Assembly: GCA_902800305.1 (NCBI GenBank)
Contig: CADCDP010000001.1
Span: forward strand, 180,971 to 244,970
Direction: 5' to 3'
Source of the DNA: an uncultured Bacteroidales bacterium
GTDB taxonomy: Bacteria; Bacteroidota; Bacteroidia; Bacteroidales; Bacteroidaceae
Length of the DNA: 64,000 nucleotides
Shown here: positions 60,894 to 64,000 of the stretch, piece by piece
Numbering within the stretch: the first letter of the stretch is position 1
How the letters are laid out: every line of letters begins with the position of its first letter
Made by a program: the position numbers and the translations under genes
The notes under the pieces: generated by a model
Seen by the model: only the letters and a program-made list of their open reading frames with translations
What the model was told of the DNA's origin: nothing
Database searches by the model: none

Positions 60894-63692
60894 TTACATT
60901 CGGATACGCATCGTCTTCACCCCATCCTCTGTTTCCACTTGCACAAGCAACAGCATACCCTTTTGCTTCGTATCTACAGAGAGAGAGGCTTGGAGACCTC
61001 CATTCACCCGCTTCTCCGACAGCATCATGCCATTGATGCTATATACACGGATGCGGCGTAGTGGCTTGTTGGCTTCCACCGTCAACTTGCTTCTGCCCAC
61101 CTTCAGACGGACATCGTTCGGGGCGGAGACAGTGTCCATACCCAACACTTCCTCGTCCGTCAGCGGTTGTCCCTCCAATGGAATGACAATCAGCGATTCG
61201 ATGTCGGGCAGGGTGTAACCGCTGGTGGCCACCAGTTTCACCACCTTCTTTCCCTCCTCGTCGATGCTGCACTTTCTGGTTCTCGAAGCCTTCCCTTCAC
61301 CCTCCGTTGGCTTGAAGATGAAGGACGTTTCAGCCGTGTCGTCTAAATAGAGCTTCACATACTGCGTTTCGTCCGACCGATACCTGAATACCAGCAGGTA
61401 CGCGCCCCCTTGTTTGAAGTCCATCTCCCAGCTTCTCGTCGCCGTACCCTCCGCATCCGTCTCTGTCGTGCTTTGAGTGAGTACGGCCGCAGGGCCTACG
61501 ACCACCTCCACCGTGTCCGTCGAGGCAGTTTCTCCGTCCCGTGCCGTGGCCAGTGCCGATAGGTTGTGGATGCCAGGCTCGGCTTCCTCCCATGCTATCG
61601 TGAAGGGTGATTCCGTGCTGGTGGCTTGCGTCGTTCTACCTTCCTTCAGCTCCACCTTCTCGATGCGGTCGCGTATGTGCCTTGCCTTCGTCGGCAGCAG
61701 AATCGTCTCGCGGCTATTGAAGATAGCGTCCATGTTCGTGTCCCATGCAATGTCCATGATGTACGGCACCTCCGTGTGTTTCAGTCCGTTGAACGCCTCC
61801 AATGCGATAGACACCCGTCGGGTCTTCGGATTCCATGCGCCCAGTCGGTAGTCGTCCGTCACTTCGGGTTCCCAGTAGAAACAGCCCTGCGCACCAGCCT
61901 CGATGAGTTTCTGGAGGAAGTTGCACAAGAAGTGGTTCGACTCCAACGGCTGGTCGTTGTAGTGTCCCGTTTCCACCACCATGACAGGCTTCTCGTAGCG
62001 TTCCTGCAGATGCTTCACCGCCTCCACTGTCTTGGCAATGAGCACCGATGGTTGCAAGTCCGACACCTGCGGATAGGCCGACAGCCCGATGGCATCCCAC
62101 TTCACGCCAGCCTCCACAAGGTCATCGAAATAGCTGTTGAACAACGTGTTGCTCTGCAAGTCAGCCACATGCAGCACCACCTCCACCTCGGGGTCGATAG
62201 CCTTCACCGCATCGTAGGCTGTATTGAAAAATCGGGCAAAGTTCTTCACCCCTTCCTCACCGTTCGACAGTCGTCCTTCTGGCCAGAGCATACCATCGTC
62301 CAACTGGTAGCCCACCTGCACCCACTTCAAGTCGGCACCCGTCCCCTTGATGGCCTTCACCACCATGTTCGTGTGGGTGCGGATGTCCTTCTCCAACGTC
62401 TCCACATCATGCCCCTTCCATGCCGCTGGCTTCAGTTGCGAACCCATGTCTGTGCGGTTGTCCGTATAGTGCAGACACAGCATTACGCTCATGCCCTGCT
62501 CTTTCGCCTTCATGGCCAGCGCACGGGCATACGCCATGTTGCACACCCCGTCGGAGGGGTTCACCAACACGCTCAGGCGCACACTGTTCATGCCTTCTTC
62601 CTTCAAGATGGGCAACACATTCTTCTTCACTCCCACACGGTTGTAGAACGTCGTCCCCTTCTGTGTCAGCTGCGTCAACGAACTGACATCCGCTCCAAAG
62701 GCAAACGTCTCCTCTGCCCCTCGGCGGTCGAACACAGAGTCGCCCACCGTCAGCTGCGTCTGGAACGGTGCATCGTAATCCACCTCGCCAAAGTTCTTGT
62801 TCTGAATCTTCCAGTTCGGGAACACCGACAAATCGGGCTTCAAGAACGCCCTCGCATTCTCGCTGTAACCCTTCAGTTGCCAATCCATCCACTTCAGCGC
62901 CACTTTCCCGAAGTCGCCGCCCTTCGAATACCAGTACGTGCCGCCATGTCCCGCCGTCGGCAGGTCTGCCCACACCACCGGCACCTTCGTGATGCTCCCG
63001 AAGTCTGTCTTCGCATTGCCATACGCCACATCGTCAGGACCGCCCGACATGTAGATGAGCGGACAATGCAGTTGCTTCAGCGTCTGCGGCGACGCACCTC
63101 CCATCGACATACCGCCCATGCCGGCGTTCATGATGAGCAGCGTCTTCACCCTCGCATTGGCACAGTTCGCAATCGCCTGTGCTCCGCCACACGAGTGTCC
63201 AGCCACCGCCATATTGTTCACATCCACCGCCTTATAGTAGTCACTCGTCTTCTTCGCCGCCATCTTGATGACCCAGTTCATCGCCTCCACCACCTGCTTC
63301 TCGTTCGAACCGCCATCCTCGCGGTCGCTGTCCTGCACCTTCATCTTGCCAATCGCCACCACCAGATAGCCATGCGAGGCAATCTCGTTGAGCATATTCT
63401 CATAGCCCTTCGAATTGTCCGAGCACGCTCCGTTGCACCAGATGAGCACAGGCAATGGCCCTTCATGTCGAGCCGCTGCCTTCACACTGCGCGGACGATA
63501 TACCGTGTAGTTCTCCAGCGTCTTCTCCGTCACCACCACAGACCGGTAACGTCCCGAACCGCCATTCTCCACCACTTTTTGCCTTGCAATTTGGTCACTC
63601 ACATAGTCACTCTTTGCCGACTCCTGCGCCCAGCCTGTCAGTCCGATGCCCATCAGCATCACACACCCAATAAATTTCTTCACTTGCTTCAT
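60894..63692 (-). CDS. Secreted fusion: alpha/beta hydrolase (esterase-like) and GH53-like domain
   Basis: A 932-residue protein with a signal peptide (LTGWAQ, residue 23). Residues about 60-275 form an alpha/beta hydrolase domain: PLPVLIWCNGAC, Ser167 in AGHSCGGAQA, and a candidate His249 in TAGHGG. Residues about 331-640 resemble GH53 endo-beta-1,4-galactanase (FGADVSSLTQLTQKGTTFYN, GMNSVRLSVLVNP, VMVVETGHYND with the nucleophile-like Glu574). The acid/base position, normally GNE, reads GYQ (461-463). The rest is beta-rich, with PMT-like sugar-binding segments, and the end (about 860-932; VYSINGMMLSEKRVNGGL) looks like a type IX sorting domain. Substrate is uncertain. Confidence 0.85.
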   Translation of the reverse strand: MKQVKKFIGCVMLMGIGLTGWAQESAKSDYVSDQIARQKVVENGGSGRYRSVVVTEKTLENYTVYRPRSVKAAARHEGPLPVLIWCNGACSDNSKGYENMLNEIASHGYLVVAIGKMKVQDSDREDGGSNEKQVVEAMNWVIKMAAKKTSDYYKAVDVNNMAVAGHSCGGAQAIANCANARVKTLLIMNAGMGGMSMGGASPQTLKQLHCPLIYMSGGPDDVAYGNAKTDFGSITKVPVVWADLPTAGHGGTYWYSKGGDFGKVALKWMDWQLKGYSENARAFLKPDLSVFPNWKIQNKNFGEVDYDAPFQTQLTVGDSVFDRRGAEETFAFGADVSSLTQLTQKGTTFYNRVGVKKNVLPILKEEGMNSVRLSVLVNPSDGVCNMAYARALAMKAKEQGMSVMLCLHYTDNRTDMGSQLKPAAWKGHDVETLEKDIRTHTNMVVKAIKGTGADLKWVQVGYQLDDGMLWPEGRLSNGEEGVKNFARFFNTAYDAVKAIDPEVEVVLHVADLQSNTLFNSYFDDLVEAGVKWDAIGLSAYPQVSDLQPSVLIAKTVEAVKHLQERYEKPVMVVETGHYNDQPLESNHFLCNFLQKLIEAGAQGCFYWEPEVTDDYRLGAWNPKTRRVSIALEAFNGLKHTEVPYIMDIAWDTNMDAIFNSRETILLPTKARHIRDRIEKVELKEGRTTQATSTESPFTIAWEEAEPGIHNLSALATARDGETASTDTVEVVVGPAAVLTQSTTETDAEGTATRSWEMDFKQGGAYLLVFRYRSDETQYVKLYLDDTAETSFIFKPTEGEGKASRTRKCSIDEEGKKVVKLVATSGYTLPDIESLIVIPLEGQPLTDEEVLGMDTVSAPNDVRLKVGRSKLTVEANKPLRRIRVYSINGMMLSEKRVNGGLQASLSVDTKQKGMLLLVQVETEDGVKTMRIRM

Positions 63693-63721
63693 ATAAGTTT
63701 AGGTTTGATTGTTTCTGTTTG

Positions 63722-63729
63722 CAAATTTA
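63722..63729 (-). promoter_or_regulatory. -7 promoter box of the esterase/GH53-like gene
   Basis: TAAATTTG on the minus strand, 30 bases before the ATG. Confidence 0.55.
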
Positions 63730-64000
63730 GCCATAAATATTTCCGTCTGCTTGCTTAGATGAAACAAATCCTTGCTGATAACGTTCATTTCAGAGGAAAA
63801 TGGAGGAAAACAGTCTGTCTGAATCACCCCTCGCCATCTACTTGGAAAACCCTGCGCTACGCACCCCAAAATCGGTGTGAGTCACACCGAGGGTGCCGGT
63901 GTGAGTCACACCGCCATACCCGGTCTGAGTCACACCGCTTTTGGGGCTACGAGGGCACCATTTGCCAACACTTTCCCTATAGGCAACGACGTTGCCCCGC
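63730..64000. other. Non-coding end of the window
   Basis: No coding sequence is recognised up to the window edge. The segment contains the triple palindrome array listed separately. Confidence 0.5.
63864..63946. repeat. Three 15-base palindromes at 24-base spacing, bounded by CCCCAAAA/TTTTGGGG
   Basis: GGTGTGAGTCACACC at 63874 and 63898, and GGTCTGAGTCACACC at 63922. Each is a near-perfect palindrome with a one-base centre. The block is bracketed by CCCCAAAA (63864-63871) and TTTTGGGG (63939-63946). Confidence 0.92.

Noticed and set aside
61626..63758. A 710-codon open frame on the plus strand opposite the esterase/GH53-like gene
   Set aside because: It is a His/Arg-rich antisense shadow with no domain, no promoter and no signal; the minus-strand frame has clear domains.
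63864..63946. Possible CRISPR array
   Set aside because: Only three 15-base palindromes with 9-base gaps, too short for spacers.

Overview
The window comes from a Bacteroidales genome, most likely Prevotella or a close relative. Bacteroidetes-type -7 boxes (TAnnTTTG) sit in front of many genes, several with a TTTG -33 box 18-20 bases upstream. Translation leaders are A-rich, without strong Shine-Dalgarno sequences. The gene content also fits: BspA-type leucine-rich repeat and dockerin-tailed surface proteins, cargo with type IX secretion C-terminal domains, a glycine-lipid acyltransferase pair, a SecDF fusion, dipeptidyl peptidase IV, and families such as DUF3127, DUF2851, DUF4835 and DUF3098. 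Taxonomy is inferred from content only; no 16S rRNA is present.

Layout. 1-14.6 kb: the end of a sensor kinase faces a long minus-strand cluster that reads miaB, ftsX, a two-component-type propeller protein, DUF3098, uppP, truB, queA, folK, dpp4. Two membrane proteins follow on the plus strand, then a minus-strand lipoprotein/barrel pair. 16.3-19 kb: AT-rich tandem repeats, a secreted protein with a type IX sorting domain, a highly structured intergenic region that may encode small RNA, and an HU gene. 19.2-26.4 kb (plus): rhomboid protease, endonuclease/exonuclease/phosphatase-fold protein, secDF, ddh and a lipoprotein. 26.4-29 kb: a RhuM remnant, a large palindromic element and a frameshifted BspA-like gene. 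29.5-34.7 kb: DUF2264 protein, DUF3127 OB-fold protein, then dnaN, a DnaQ-family exonuclease and coaBC from a pair of overlapping divergent promoters. 34.7-41.8 kb (minus): DUF4835, recN, a GLUG/dockerin surface protein and a pseudoprotease/TPR protein. 42-46.4 kb (minus): CoA transferase with xth, then glsA and glsB. 46.5-50.7 kb (plus): a three-gene polysaccharide export and tyrosine phosphorylation cassette. 50.7-53.8 kb (minus): dapB, lepB, wbqC-like. 53.8-58.7 kb (plus): DUF2851, a DUF1573-GH3 fusion, a TM2 protein. 58.7-64 kb: repeats, a short nucleoside kinase, tRNA-Arg and tRNA-Trp, and a large esterase/GH53-like secreted protein.

How the genes work together. Many serve the envelope: undecaprenyl phosphate recycling, FtsX, diaminopimelate synthesis, SecDF and signal peptidase export, glycine-lipid synthesis and polysaccharide export. 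Others maintain DNA (dnaN, exonuclease, recN, xth, HU) or mature tRNA (miaB, truB, queA). The glycan-active proteins (GH3 fusion, GH53-like, DUF2264) fit a polysaccharide-degrading gut or oral anaerobe.

The most unusual content is non-coding or degenerate: several families of palindromic intergenic elements, short palindromes repeated three times at 23-24 base spacing, a possible structured RNA next to HU, a sensor kinase whose phosphoacceptor His box lacks His, a GH53 domain without its acid/base Glu, and a trypsin-like domain without its catalytic residues.
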